Shown in pieces: positions 1-8,131 of a DNA stretch of 32,175 nucleotides. The notes under the pieces were generated by a model, which was not told the origin of the DNA, searched no databases, and saw only the letters and a program-made list of their open reading frames with translations. Source of the DNA: Methanomassiliicoccaceae archaeon (lineage in GTDB: Archaea; Thermoplasmatota; Thermoplasmata; Methanomassiliicoccales; Methanomethylophilaceae); contig JAEEJP010000113.1 of assembly GCA_016281925.1 (NCBI GenBank), positions 1-32,175 on the forward strand, given 5' to 3'. Made by a program: the position numbers and the translations under genes. Each line of letters starts with the position of its first letter. Position 1 is the stretch's first letter.

Positions 1-356
1 AGGGCTTTCACTGCCTGGGCGATCTCTTCGCAGATTGCCTTTCCCTTTCCGACGTCCATGATGGCGACGGATGCGGCAGGCTTGTTGAGTCCGATGGCCT
101 TTCCGAGCTCGGCCTTGCTGGGGACGTAGACATAGGGGACGTTCCTCTCCTCGCAGAGAGCGGGGATGTGGGCGAGGATTTCCGGGGGCTCGACGTCGGT
201 GGCCATGATGACCATGGACGCGGCTCCGCGCTCGACGACCTTAGTGACCTCGTTGGTCCCTTTCTTGACCTTTCCGCTGTCTTTGGCGGATTCCGCGAGG
301 GTGTAGGCTTTGTCGGAAAGCTCCTTTGGCGTGTCGAATTTAACGTATATAGACAT
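1..356 (-). CDS. rpl7ae: Ribosomal protein L7Ae (3' end cut by window edge)
   Basis: This is the archaeal multifunctional RNA-binding protein L7Ae, which binds kink-turns in 23S rRNA, in box C/D and H/ACA guide RNPs and in RNase P RNA. The visible 118 residues begin MSIYVKFDTPKELSDKAY and contain the family core KKGTNEVTKVVERG, then MATDVDPPEI, HIPALCEERNVPYVYV and the C-terminal helix. The normal length is about 120 residues, so only a few residues are lost at the left edge. The start at 356 is preceded by a purine-rich Shine-Dalgarno (GAGGT, 364-368 on plus) at seven-base spacing, so this transcript has a leader. A TATA-like TTAAATAG lies at about 436-443, over the stop codon of the upstream gene. 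The ORF track missed the gene because it has no stop in the window. Confidence 0.95.
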   Translation of the reverse strand, partial: MSIYVKFDTPKELSDKAYTLAESAKDSGKVKKGTNEVTKVVERGAASMVIMATDVEPPEILAHIPALCEERNVPYVYVPSKAELGKAIGLNKPAASVAIMDVGKGKAICEEIAQAVKA

Positions 357-435
357 GATTACTACCTCATTCTGGCGCTTAACGCACCGTCATTATTCAT
401 CGGGCCTCGTAAGGCAATGCCCCAATCTGCTGATA

Positions 436-1095
436 CTATTTAACAACCGCGCAGAGGCCTCGGCGGTTGGCGATGAACCTGCGCAGAGCCGGATGGAGGT
501 TCAGAGAGCCCACCACGACCTCGGGGGTGCGGCGCGCGGCATAGCGGTGCAGCAGCGCGGAGGCGACGAGCGACGCGGCGGTATTGCAGATCATGTCGCG
601 CATGGTGTCCATGGGGCTGTACTGCATGTTGATGCCGGTCACCGTATCCACGGCGTACTCCAGAAGCTCCCAGTAGACGCTGAACCCCACCATTATCAGG
701 GCCACGAAAATGGCCAGGGATCTCCCGGCGAAGTCAACCTTCCCGCTCATCACATGATAGCACAGCATGGTGAGGAAAACGCAGGCCGTGACCACCGCGG
801 AAGACAGAGAATGGGTGATGTTGTCGTAGAAATACAGCTCGTCGTACGAGAAATACAGGACACCGAACGCGTGGAGGGCGACCGCGATCAGAATGAGGAC
901 CGTGAACGGGGCGGGAAGGCTGAGGATCCCGAAGCGCTTCATCGCTATCGGGGCGAGACATATGAAACTGCAGAATATCCCGGTGTTCCTCTCGTAATCG
1001 TGGCAGAACCCGTTGAGATAGGCGTGCAGACAGAGGGTCAGCATGGCCGCGAAGACGGCGACGCAGGCTATCTCGTCGTACGGGACCTTCCTCAT
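436..1095 (-). CDS. Multi-spanning membrane protein, DUF2238/YjdF-like
   Basis: The product is a 219-residue integral membrane protein with about six hydrophobic segments. The pattern YFYDNITHSLSSAV, then SVYWELLEYAVD, then SPMDTMRDMICNTAASL resembles the DUF2238 (YjdF) layout, where Asp/His, Trp-Glu and a late Asp lie in or next to membrane helices. That family has no established biochemical role. The track ORF reaching 1653 is too long: its first part is antisense to the upstream gene. The start chosen is the ATG at 1095, which overlaps the preceding stop as ATGA, so the two genes are translationally coupled. The gene ends in TAG, the rarer stop here. The family match is from memory of the motif pattern and is moderate only. 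Confidence 0.75.
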   Translation of the reverse strand: MRKVPYDEIACVAVFAAMLTLCLHAYLNGFCHDYERNTGIFCSFICLAPIAMKRFGILSLPAPFTVLILIAVALHAFGVLYFSYDELYFYDNITHSLSSAVVTACVFLTMLCYHVMSGKVDFAGRSLAIFVALIMVGFSVYWELLEYAVDTVTGINMQYSPMDTMRDMICNTAASLVASALLHRYAARRTPEVVVGSLNLHPALRRFIANRRGLCAVVK

Positions 1096-1733
1096 GCCGT
1101 CTCCTCCGTCAGAGACTCCTTGGGGACCCCTTTGAAATAGAAGTATCCTGCCGTGAAGAGGACGAAACCGACGATGGCAGCGACAAGGGAGAACGTCATT
1201 ATCAGGCCGTTGGCCCAGTGGGTGATCTCGCGCGTCGGGAGCTGATAGCCTTCCAGAGGATACCCGTTGCAGTACATCCAGATATATTCGTAGAACATGA
1301 AGATGCCGGAGACGGCGAGCGTAACCATCATGGACAAGGCCAGCATCCACGCTTTGCCTATCGTGAAACGCCCCGCGGCGTCCGCTGCGACCAGAACCGC
1401 GAACCCGGAAGCGAAGCTCTGGATGGACATCGACAGCGACGAAAGATACGTGAACAGAGGTATCCCCGAGAGGACGATGGTGCCGTCCGAAAGCGGGAGG
1501 AACCATTCGTCGGCGGCTATGAAAACCAGCTGGAGGACGGAAGGGACGATGGTCCATGCCAGCAATCCCGAGCGCAGCCCTCTGTCTGTCCCCAAAACCT
1601 TGTGGCAGAACAGCGCGAACACAGCGAAAGCTGAGACCGCCATCCAGAACCATTCACCTCTGGCGCAGGAAATGGCTGCGACTGCCGCCGATAGGGCGCA
1701 CGACACCGCTGCCACCGCGTTCCTTCCTGCCAT
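1092..1733 (-). CDS. Unknown multi-spanning membrane protein
   Basis: The product is a 213-residue protein with about six membrane segments, for example WFWMAVSAFAVFALFC, SGIPLFTYLSSLSMSIQSF and GLIMTFSLVAAIVGFVLFTAG. It has no family motif I recognise. The ORF track extends it to 2765, but the first 340 residues there are antisense to the glycosyltransferase gene. The ATG at 1733 fits a TATA-like GGTTTTAATCT centred 25 nt upstream, so this is probably a leaderless start. The stop overlaps the next start (ATGA at 1092-1095), which suggests the two membrane proteins form a complex or act together. It is transcribed divergently from the GT4 gene across 108 bases. Confidence 0.72.
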   Translation of the reverse strand: MAGRNAVAAVSCALSAAVAAISCARGEWFWMAVSAFAVFALFCHKVLGTDRGLRSGLLAWTIVPSVLQLVFIAADEWFLPLSDGTIVLSGIPLFTYLSSLSMSIQSFASGFAVLVAADAAGRFTIGKAWMLALSMMVTLAVSGIFMFYEYIWMYCNGYPLEGYQLPTREITHWANGLIMTFSLVAAIVGFVLFTAGYFYFKGVPKESLTEETA

Positions 1734-1752
1734 GCGCGAGGCACGATGATTC

Positions 1753-1763
1753 AGATTAAAACC
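1753..1763 (-). promoter_or_regulatory. TATA-box promoter of the membrane-protein pair
   Basis: On the minus strand this reads GGTTTTAATCT, centred about 25 nt upstream of the ATG at 1733. The spacing fits archaeal TBP/TFB initiation and leaderless transcription. Confidence 0.5.
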
Positions 1764-1811
1764 GTATCGATTGGTCTCTGCGCCCGGAAGACCGCCGGCC
1801 ATCCGGTGAAC

Positions 1812-1820
1812 CATTATATC
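1812..1820 (+). promoter_or_regulatory. TATA-box promoter of the GT4 operon
   Basis: CATTATATC is centred about 26 nt upstream of the ATG at 1842. This supports a leaderless start there and argues against the earlier in-frame ATG at 1746 used by the ORF track. Confidence 0.55.
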
Positions 1821-1841
1821 AACCATCATCATCCCGAACTC

Positions 1842-2963
1842 ATGCGCATAGCGATGGTCACCGACAGCTATTACCCGACAAAGGACGGGGTCGTCACGTC
1901 TGTCTCCATCGCTAAGAGAACCCTCGAGAAGAGAGGGCACGAAGTGTTCATAGTCGCTCCGGACCCGGGAGAGAAAGACCGCCTGGAAGGAGTGATCTAC
2001 ATAAAATCCATAAAATTCAGATCGTACGACGGATACTTCATACCGATAATGCCTTCCACGGCCCTCAGAAAGCTCGAAAAGCTGCGCATAGACATCATCC
2101 ACATCCACGGGGTGGCCGTCATGGCCCTCAGAGGCCTGCTTTACAGCCGCCAGCTGAAGGTGCCTTCCGTCATGACCTTCCATACCATGGTCGGAGACGT
2201 GCTGGACTTCTACTGCCCCGTCAATCTGAACATGGGATTCGTGAAGAAATGCGCCTGGAAATACATCCGCGCCGTGGTCAAAAGAACGGATGCGCTGATC
2301 CTCCCGAGCCCCAGCATAGAGAAGGAGCTGCTTTCGCTGACCTCCCCCAAAAGGACGGAGATCATCCCCACCGGGACCGACGTCGAGAGATTCCATCCGG
2401 GCACGGACGGTTCCGCCTTCAGAGAGAAATACGGCCTGAAAGGTAAGGTCGTGGCTTCCGTGGGGCGGCTCTCGTACGAGAAAAACATAGACATGGTCAT
2501 AAAGGCCATGAAAAACATCGACGCCATGCTTCTCATCGTCGGAGACGGCCCCGCCGGCCCGGAGCTGAAGGGGCTGGCCGGGGAGCTCGGCATGGGGGAC
2601 AAAGTCGTTTTCACGGGATACATAGAGAATAAAGACGTGAACTATGCCTACGCAGCATCCGACATGCTGGTTTCGGCCTCCAGGTTCGAGACCCAGGGGC
2701 TGTCGGTGCTGGAAGCCATGGCTTCCGGGCTGCCCGTGGCATGCTGCGATGCCAGAGCCTTCCATGACATCATCCGCGACGGAGAGAACGGGTTCCTGTT
2801 CCGTGGCGAGGAGGACTGCGCGGACGCCATCAGAAGATGCCTGGACGCATCCGACGACGTGAGACGCAATTCTCTGGCCACCGCTCTGGACAATTCCGAG
2901 GAAAAAACCGCGGAACGCCTGGAAAAGCTCTATTCGGAGCTCATAGAAGCCGGGAGGAAATGA
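1842..2963 (+). CDS. GT4-family glycosyltransferase
   Basis: The product is a 373-residue retaining GT-B glycosyltransferase that would transfer a sugar from a nucleotide-sugar to a lipid or glycan at the inner membrane face. The N-terminal domain opens MRIAMVTDSYYPTKDGVVTS, with the Gly-containing acceptor-side loop. The C-terminal domain holds GRLSYEKNIDMVIKAM, LLIVGDGP and the donor-site E-x7-E motif in ETQGLSVLEAMASGLPV. Overall it resembles diacylglycerol glucosyltransferase and PimB-like enzymes, but the sugar and acceptor cannot be read from sequence. The start at 1842 is preferred over 1746 because the domain begins there and a TATA box sits at the leaderless distance. It heads a three-gene operon. 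Confidence 0.9.
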   Translation: MRIAMVTDSYYPTKDGVVTSVSIAKRTLEKRGHEVFIVAPDPGEKDRLEGVIYIKSIKFRSYDGYFIPIMPSTALRKLEKLRIDIIHIHGVAVMALRGLLYSRQLKVPSVMTFHTMVGDVLDFYCPVNLNMGFVKKCAWKYIRAVVKRTDALILPSPSIEKELLSLTSPKRTEIIPTGTDVERFHPGTDGSAFREKYGLKGKVVASVGRLSYEKNIDMVIKAMKNIDAMLLIVGDGPAGPELKGLAGELGMGDKVVFTGYIENKDVNYAYAASDMLVSASRFETQGLSVLEAMASGLPVACCDARAFHDIIRDGENGFLFRGEEDCADAIRRCLDASDDVRRNSLATALDNSEEKTAERLEKLYSELIEAGRK

Positions 2964-2966
2964 AAT

Positions 2967-3554
2967 ATGGGGACGGTATCAGATTTCATATACGGGCTGT
3001 TCGGGGATTACGGGGACGCGGGCCTTCTGATCTGCGTCTTCCTGATTTTCCTCATAGACGCCCTGATATTCCCGGCGCTCCCGGAAGTTTTCTTCATCTT
3101 AGGCTATGATTACAATCCGACGCCGACGTATGGCGTGCTCCTGATAGCCATGGCCATAGCGGCCGAGCTCATAGGCGTGTTCTCGCTGTATTTCGTCGTG
3201 AAACGCATCCGCATCCCGAAGAAGATAAAATCATTGGTGGACAGATACGTAGGTTTCCTAGTGGTCAGCGACGAAAAGATACTGCTTGTCAACAGGATCG
3301 CGCCGATGATCCCCTTCGCCGGCGCGTTCATCGCGATGATAGATTCGTGGGACCCCAAGAAATGCGCCGTCTACATAGTGATCGGATGCATCGTCAAATA
3401 CGGCGTAATACTGCTGGCGACCGGCTACTTCTACGCTTACTTCAGCGGACCGGTGGCTTTCAGGGTCACGGTGGTCTTCGTGCTCGCAGTGATCGCCGTG
3501 AGCCTGACCGCATCATACATACGCAAAAGAAAGAGCGGATGGGATAAGGCATGA
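2967..3554 (+). CDS. VTT/DedA-like (SNARE-associated) membrane protein
   Basis: The product is a 195-residue polytopic protein lying three bases after the GT4 stop and overlapping the next GT4 start as ATGA. Hydrophobic segments occur around residues 15-40, 55-80, 105-125, 130-155 and 165-185. The central stretch DRYVGFLVVSDEKILLVNRIAPMIPFAG resembles the re-entrant Arg/Pro-rich loop of DedA/VTT proteins, several of which flip polyprenyl-phosphate or phospholipids. Recycling or flipping a lipid carrier would fit its place between two glycosyltransferases, but that is an inference and the family assignment is tentative. Confidence 0.65.
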   Translation: MGTVSDFIYGLFGDYGDAGLLICVFLIFLIDALIFPALPEVFFILGYDYNPTPTYGVLLIAMAIAAELIGVFSLYFVVKRIRIPKKIKSLVDRYVGFLVVSDEKILLVNRIAPMIPFAGAFIAMIDSWDPKKCAVYIVIGCIVKYGVILLATGYFYAYFSGPVAFRVTVVFVLAVIAVSLTASYIRKRKSGWDKA

Positions 3555-4660
3555 GATTCGTCGATGTGAACCCGTTTTTCTTCCCTTACAGAGGGGGCAT
3601 AGAGCGCAGGATGGACGATCTGGCGAAGCGCCTGTCGGAAAAGGGCCATGACGTGACCATACTCACTTCCAGGCTCCCGGACACCGAAGAAGAGGAAAAA
3701 TCGCCCTCGGGATACCGCATTGTCCGCCTGAAATCCAGATTCATGGACGTCTACAATCCGCCATACGTATCCACGCCCGGGGTCCTGGATGCCCTGGACT
3801 CGCTGGACGCCGATGTCGTGAACTACAACTACCGCTGGGCACCGTCCTGGAACGGCGCTCTGGGCAGATATTCCGGGCCGAAGCTGTTCACCTGCCACAA
3901 CATGTGGGGGGAAGGCATCGGCGCCGCGGCAAAGCTTTCCGAATTCAACGACGGGCGCTTCATGAAGAAGGTGCTGCCGTCGTTCAGCCATGTGGCGTGC
4001 GTCAGCAGGTACGTGCAGAAAGAGACAATTGCGCGCGGATGGCCGGCAGAGAAGACGTCGTTCGTCCCGTGCTGCCTTTCCGGGGAACCAGAGACGAACA
4101 CCGCTCCGGAAGGGGATTACATACTCTCTCTCGGCCGCATAGTCAAGACGAAGGGCCTGAAATACATGGTCGAGGCCATGAAAGACGTCGATTCCAAGCT
4201 CATCATATGCGGGAAAGGGCCGGAATCCAAGAACCTCGGGCGCCAGATCTCCCGCCTCGGGCTGCAGGACAGGATAGAGATGCGCGGATTCGTCGAGGAA
4301 GACGAGAAGAACCGCCTCATGGACGGCTGCAAGTTCTTCGTGATGCCGTCGCTGTTCGAATCGTTCGGATTGGCCGCCATCGAGCTCATGTCCCACAGGC
4401 GGCCGATAATCAGCACCGACGTCAACGGGCTGCCCGACACCGTCGGCAAAGGCGGCATAACCGTGCCTCCGAAGGACCCGGCGGCTCTGGCCGAAGCCAT
4501 GAACAGGCTCCTTTCAGACGGCGGCCTGAGGGAAAAGATGGGAGAGCTGGCTCTGGAGCAGGCGAAATCATACTCCTACGGCAGATTCGTCCCGAAATAC
4601 GAGAAGATCCTCGAAGACGTGGCCGCAGGAAGGCCTACCGAGCCGGATCTTCCGGAATGA
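3551..4660 (+). CDS. GT4-family glycosyltransferase
   Basis: The product is a 369-residue GT-B enzyme. The N-terminal domain begins MRFVDVNPFFFPYRGGIERR, the typical Gly-Gly acceptor loop of GT4 enzymes. The C-terminal domain has LSLGRIVKTKGLKYMVEAM, LIICGKGPE and the E-x7-E donor motif in ESFGLAAIELMSHRRPII. The start overlaps the preceding membrane-protein stop (ATGA), so translation is coupled. As the last gene of the operon it probably extends the same glycan or glycolipid as the first. Donor and acceptor are not identifiable. Confidence 0.9.
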   Translation: MRFVDVNPFFFPYRGGIERRMDDLAKRLSEKGHDVTILTSRLPDTEEEEKSPSGYRIVRLKSRFMDVYNPPYVSTPGVLDALDSLDADVVNYNYRWAPSWNGALGRYSGPKLFTCHNMWGEGIGAAAKLSEFNDGRFMKKVLPSFSHVACVSRYVQKETIARGWPAEKTSFVPCCLSGEPETNTAPEGDYILSLGRIVKTKGLKYMVEAMKDVDSKLIICGKGPESKNLGRQISRLGLQDRIEMRGFVEEDEKNRLMDGCKFFVMPSLFESFGLAAIELMSHRRPIISTDVNGLPDTVGKGGITVPPKDPAALAEAMNRLLSDGGLREKMGELALEQAKSYSYGRFVPKYEKILEDVAAGRPTEPDLPE

Positions 4661-4670
4661 AATGATAAAA

Positions 4671-4686
4671 CCGCCCCGGAGGGCGG
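4671..4686. terminator. Hairpin between convergent genes
   Basis: CCGCCC-CGGA-GGGCGG is a perfect six-base stem between the GT4 stop (4660) and the ilvE stop (4697). On the plus strand it is followed by a weak T-run (ATGATTTT). It could end transcription from either side, although archaeal termination relies more on T-tracts than on stems. Confidence 0.45.
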
Positions 4687-4696
4687 GAAATGATTT

Positions 4697-5626
4697 TCAG
4701 TTGACGTAATCCAGCCAGCACTCGTACTCGGGGACTTTGCCGGTGGCGATGTCGTGGAATCTGGCGTGGATCTTCTGGGAGACCTCGCCGATCTTCCCGG
4801 TCCCGATGGGCCTTCCGTCGATGCAGGTGACCGGCGCGATCTCGGCCGCGGTCCCAGTCATCCAGACCTCATCGGAAGAGATGAGATCGAACCTGGAGAT
4901 CTGGGTCTCGAGCACGTCGTACCCCATCTCCCTTGCGATCTTGATGACGGAATCCCTGGTTATCCCTTCGAGGATGGATTCGGCGGACTGGGGAGTGAGA
5001 ATCTTCCCGTGGCGGTACATGAAGATGTTCTCCCCGGTGCATTCCGCGACGTGGCCGACGGAGTTGAGCATGACGGCCTCGTTGGCTCCGTGGGAGATCG
5101 CCTCCCTCTTGGCGAGGGTTGAGGTCACATATGCCCCGTTGACCTTGGCTCCGGCGGGTCCGCAAAGGTTGTCGGGCCTCTGCCAGGAGGAAGTTATGAG
5201 CTTCGCTCCCGCGTCGGCGTCCTTTCCGAGGTAATTGCCCATGTGGACGCAGGTGATGGCGAAGGAAACGGGAACCTTGACGGGGTTCAGCCCGGTCTCC
5301 TCTCCGCTGAGGAAAACGCAGGGCTTGATGTAGTCGACAGCCGTCCCGTTGGCTCTGACGGCATCCTTGATGGCCTCGCAGATGACCTTCTCGCCGTATT
5401 CCTTGCCTCCGAACTCGAGCTTGAAGCCCATCATCTTGCACCCGTCGACCAGCCTCCTGACATGGTCCTTGAGCCTGAACACGGCGGGCCCCTTGGGAGT
5501 CTGATAGACTCTGATGCCTTCGAAGACGCCGGTGCCGTAATTGAGGGCGTGCGCAAGGACATGGACCTTGGCGTCCGCCCAGTCGACGAGCTTTCCGTTG
5601 AGCCAAATCTTCTCTGTCTTATCCAT
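4697..5626 (-). CDS. ilvE: Branched-chain amino acid aminotransferase
   Basis: The product is a 309-residue fold-type IV PLP enzyme that interconverts branched-chain 2-oxo acids with valine, leucine and isoleucine. Family hallmarks are KIWLNGKLVDWADAKVHVLAHALNYGTGVFEGIRVY near the N-terminus, AYVTSTLAKREA (carrying the PLP lysine region), NEAVMLNSVGHVAECTGENIF and EVWMTGTAAEIAPV. Length and motif order are normal. An AAGGTG Shine-Dalgarno lies just before the ATG at 5626, 20 bases after the ACT-domain gene, so the two form an operon. Confidence 0.96.
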   Translation of the reverse strand: MDKTEKIWLNGKLVDWADAKVHVLAHALNYGTGVFEGIRVYQTPKGPAVFRLKDHVRRLVDGCKMMGFKLEFGGKEYGEKVICEAIKDAVRANGTAVDYIKPCVFLSGEETGLNPVKVPVSFAITCVHMGNYLGKDADAGAKLITSSWQRPDNLCGPAGAKVNGAYVTSTLAKREAISHGANEAVMLNSVGHVAECTGENIFMYRHGKILTPQSAESILEGITRDSVIKIAREMGYDVLETQISRFDLISSDEVWMTGTAAEIAPVTCIDGRPIGTGKIGEVSQKIHARFHDIATGKVPEYECWLDYVN

Positions 5627-5645
5627 TGATCCACCTTATTGGAGC

Positions 5646-6008
5646 TTAAAGTGCATTCAGTGCCTTGACGTATCTCTCGGGCTTGCTGCGCTCGATGAGC
5701 TCTTCCACCTGATCGGATCCGCCGACGACGCCGACGTTCCCGCTGGAAGTGGAGAGCAGCGCGTAAGCCGACTGCCCGGACTCCGGGACCAGCTCGGTCT
5801 CGTACACGTCCTGAAGCTTCTGGAGCCTGCCTATCGCTGTTTCGGCGACCGCCCTGTCGATGACGGACAGGACTATGCGGGATTTCCCGGGGCGCTCGCA
5901 CTTGCCGACGACGATCGTCTCGACGTTGATTTTGTTGCGGGTGAATTCCCCCATGACCCTCTGCATGACTCCGAACTCGTTCTTGACGATCAGCGAGATG
6001 ACATACAC
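5646..6008 (-). CDS. ilvN: Acetolactate synthase small-subunit-like ACT-domain protein
   Basis: The product is an ACT-domain regulatory protein, probably the valine-sensing small subunit of acetolactate synthase. It reads YVISLIVKNEFGVMQRVMGEF, then INVETIVVGKCE and a second part ending in QVEELIERSKPERYVKALNAL. At 120 residues it is shorter than bacterial IlvN/IlvH (about 160), with a reduced C-terminal domain. The ORF track starts at ATG 6041, but a TATA box sits at 6046-6055, so that ATG would lie upstream of the transcript. The in-frame GTG at 6008 has GAAGGTG five bases before it and starts exactly at the first ACT strand, so it is preferred. The catalytic subunit is not in the window. 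ilvE follows. Confidence 0.82.
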   Translation of the reverse strand: MYVISLIVKNEFGVMQRVMGEFTRNKINVETIVVGKCERPGKSRIVLSVIDRAVAETAIGRLQKLQDVYETELVPESGQSAYALLSTSSGNVGVVGGSDQVEELIERSKPERYVKALNAL

Positions 6009-6045
6009 GGCTGCACCTTCGTTGCCGTGTAACCTATGCACGGAT

Positions 6046-6055
6046 ACTTATAAGT
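6046..6055 (-). promoter_or_regulatory. TATA-box promoter of ilvN-ilvE
   Basis: The ten-base palindrome ACTTATAAGT predicts initiation near 6025 on the minus strand, between the ATG at 6041 and the GTG at 6008. It decides the choice of the GTG start. Confidence 0.6.
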
Positions 6056-6078
6056 TAAGAGAAAGAGGAAAAACCGGG

Positions 6079-7116
6079 TCATCCGGCGTCTTTCAGTATG
6101 AATTCGACCGCATCGGAGAAAGAGACGCCGTTCCCGACCCTGAAAGTCCTGCACCCGAGGCGGCGGCCGAATTCCATGTCCGCATCCGAATCCCCCACCA
6201 TATACGACCTGAGGGGGTTCACAGAATGCTTCCTTATGGCATCCAGCCCCATCCCTATGCGCGGCTTGCGGCATCCGCACTTCTCGTCCGGCCTGTGCGG
6301 GCAGAAGAATATGCCGTCGATGCGGCCCCCGCCGGCCTCGACTGTGCGCCGCAGCTTGGCATGGATCGCGTCCAGCTCCTCCATCCCGAAGTATCCGCGG
6401 CCCAGGCCGGACTGGTTCGTTATCAGGATCACCTTGAAACCGGCGGCGCTGAGCCTTGCGATGCCTTCCGGCACGTCGCCGTACGGAACGAAAAGATCCG
6501 GATCGCTGCAGTACGGAACATTCGGGGCCAGGGTGTCGTCCCTGTCCACGAAGACCGCTCGACTGCCGAACAGCTCCCGCTCCACGATGCCGCACACTAT
6601 GTGCGACGCGCAGAGGTACCCCTCCTGGATGCGGGGGGTCTCTTTGGACGGGATTATGACCGGGACGTCGGCGATATCCCTGAGCTTCCCGCAGTCCCCG
6701 GTGAACGAGATCACCTTGGCTCCGCGGGCGTGCGCCTCCTCGGCCGCCAGAATGACGTTCTCGGAGTTGCCCGAAGTGGAATAGCAGACGGCGACGTCTC
6801 CCGCGCGGCACATGGCCTCGATCTGCCTTTTGAAAACGATGGAGAACGAGTAGTCGTTCCCGATGGCCGTCACCGGGACGATGTTGGAAAGAGCGATCCC
6901 CGGAAGCGCCGGGCGCTCCATGAGGTATCTTCCGGAGAACTCCGCCGCTATATGCGCGGCATCGGCTGAGGAGCCTCCGTTGCCCATGAAATAGGCATGC
7001 CCGCCGTTTCTGAAGGCCTCGGCCAACACATCCGCCGCAGCGCGAATCTGGGCGGGATTTATGCGGGATATTACGCTGGAACTGGTCGCAAGCTGCTCAG
7101 ATATGGGATCACTCAT
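6079..7116 (-). CDS. gmhA-gmhB: Fused sedoheptulose-7-phosphate isomerase / heptose bisphosphate phosphatase (GmhA-GmhB)
   Basis: This 345-residue protein joins two steps of ADP/GDP-heptose synthesis. Residues 1 to about 182 are a SIS-domain GmhA: MGNGGSSADAAHIAAEFSGR, PVTAIGNDYSFSIVFKRQIE, STSGNSENVI and PSKETPRIQE all match the isomerase. Residues about 185-345 are a HAD phosphatase of the GmhB type: FVDRDDTL (nucleophile D191, acid/base D193), LITNQSGLGRGYF, the zinc loop C272-P-H with C280-G-C282, and GDSDADMEFGRRLG. The substrate would be D-glycero-D-manno-heptose 1,7-bisphosphate. The ATG at 7116 overlaps the hddA stop by eight bases, and the first 30 residues of the track ORF are spurious. 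In most organisms these are separate proteins. Confidence 0.9.
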   Translation of the reverse strand: MSDPISEQLATSSSVISRINPAQIRAAADVLAEAFRNGGHAYFMGNGGSSADAAHIAAEFSGRYLMERPALPGIALSNIVPVTAIGNDYSFSIVFKRQIEAMCRAGDVAVCYSTSGNSENVILAAEEAHARGAKVISFTGDCGKLRDIADVPVIIPSKETPRIQEGYLCASHIVCGIVERELFGSRAVFVDRDDTLAPNVPYCSDPDLFVPYGDVPEGIARLSAAGFKVILITNQSGLGRGYFGMEELDAIHAKLRRTVEAGGGRIDGIFFCPHRPDEKCGCRKPRIGMGLDAIRKHSVNPLRSYMVGDSDADMEFGRRLGCRTFRVGNGVSFSDAVEFILKDAG

Positions 7117-8131
7117 TCGGATACCTCCAAGAAGTCGCACCGTGCGGCTCGAACATGAAATCCGTGACGATGGCCTTCTCGTTGGCATCCTGCAGTGCTT
7201 CTGCAACCTTATACTTGCGGTCGTAATCGCATATGAAAAACATGAATCCCCCGCCGCCGGCGCCGGAGACCTTTCCTCCGATGGCCCCCGCTTTCAGCGC
7301 CGAGTCATACATGCCGTCGATCGTGCTGTTGGATATTTTGTTGGAGAACTGCTTCTTGAACAGCCAGGATTCGCGGAGAAGCTTTCCTGCGCGGGTTATT
7401 TCCCCCCTTCCGATGGCGTTGGCCATCTCGGAGGCGATTCTTTTGGATTCGTCGAGGGCCCTTTCGTTGTCCCCCTTGACGAAAGCCTTCATCTGGGAGT
7501 CTATTATGTCGCCCGAGTTGCGGGTCGCGCCCGTGTAGCACAGAAGCGTGCGCGCCTGAAGCTCGTCAACTATGTCCTTGCTGACGCGGACGTTCTCTAT
7601 CTCGGCGCTGTCGCCCTTGAACTTCATGAGATTGAATCCCCCGAAGACGGCGGCATACTGGTCCTGGCGCCCGCCCTTGAATCCTAGCTTCTTCCTTTCG
7701 AGATCGAAAGCCAGCTTGGCCATGTCCTTGGCGGATAACCTTTCGCCGGTCCATTCGCAGAAGGCGGAGATGATGGATACCATGACGGTGGAAGATCCCC
7801 CGAGGCCGGAACCTGGCGGCACTTCGGACTGCATTATGGCGTCGAAACCGCTGTCGACGCCGAAATGGTCGGCCACGACGTTCACTATGTCGAGATTCCC
7901 ATCGAGAACGAACGGGCCGTTGGCCAGATCGGCCCTGAAATTGCCGTAGAAGGATGATCTGGCGGTTCTCTCGCCGTCGGCCCTCGGAATGAGCGTGCAA
8001 TAAGTGTACTTATTAATCGTAGCGTTGAAGACCACGCCGCCTTTCTCGGTAGCATATGGGTCAACGTCCGTTCCTCCACCCGCCAAACCTATTCTTAGGG
8101 GGGCTCTGGCGCTGTAATGTATCCCATCCAT
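7109..8131 (-). CDS. hddA: D-glycero-D-manno-heptose 7-phosphate kinase (GHMP family)
   Basis: The product is a 340-residue GHMP kinase that would phosphorylate heptose 7-phosphate at C1. The N-terminus ARAPLRIGLAGGGTDVDPY is the signature of the HddA/fucokinase subgroup. The ATP-binding motif 2 is VPPGSGLGGSSTVMV (about residues 105-119) and motif 3 is KVSGAGGGGFMFF near the C-terminus. Another diagnostic is LGFKGGRQDQYAAVFGGFN. It is the first gene of the hddA-gmhAB operon, with an eight-base overlap, so isomerase, kinase and phosphatase are made together. A fucose or related sugar kinase role is possible, but the GmhA-GmhB partner makes heptose much more likely. Confidence 0.9.
   Translation of the reverse strand: MDGIHYSARAPLRIGLAGGGTDVDPYATEKGGVVFNATINKYTYCTLIPRADGERTARSSFYGNFRADLANGPFVLDGNLDIVNVVADHFGVDSGFDAIMQSEVPPGSGLGGSSTVMVSIISAFCEWTGERLSAKDMAKLAFDLERKKLGFKGGRQDQYAAVFGGFNLMKFKGDSAEIENVRVSKDIVDELQARTLLCYTGATRNSGDIIDSQMKAFVKGDNERALDESKRIASEMANAIGRGEITRAGKLLRESWLFKKQFSNKISNSTIDGMYDSALKAGAIGGKVSGAGGGGFMFFICDYDRKYKVAEALQDANEKAIVTDFMFEPHGATSWRYPNE

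Noticed and set aside
436-1653. 405-residue minus ORF as one protein
   Set aside because: The first 186 residues are an Arg/His-rich shadow of the upstream membrane-protein gene; real protein begins at MRKVPYDE (1095).
1733-2765. Upstream part of the 557-residue minus ORF
   Set aside because: It is antisense to a clear GT4 glycosyltransferase and has shadow-type composition.
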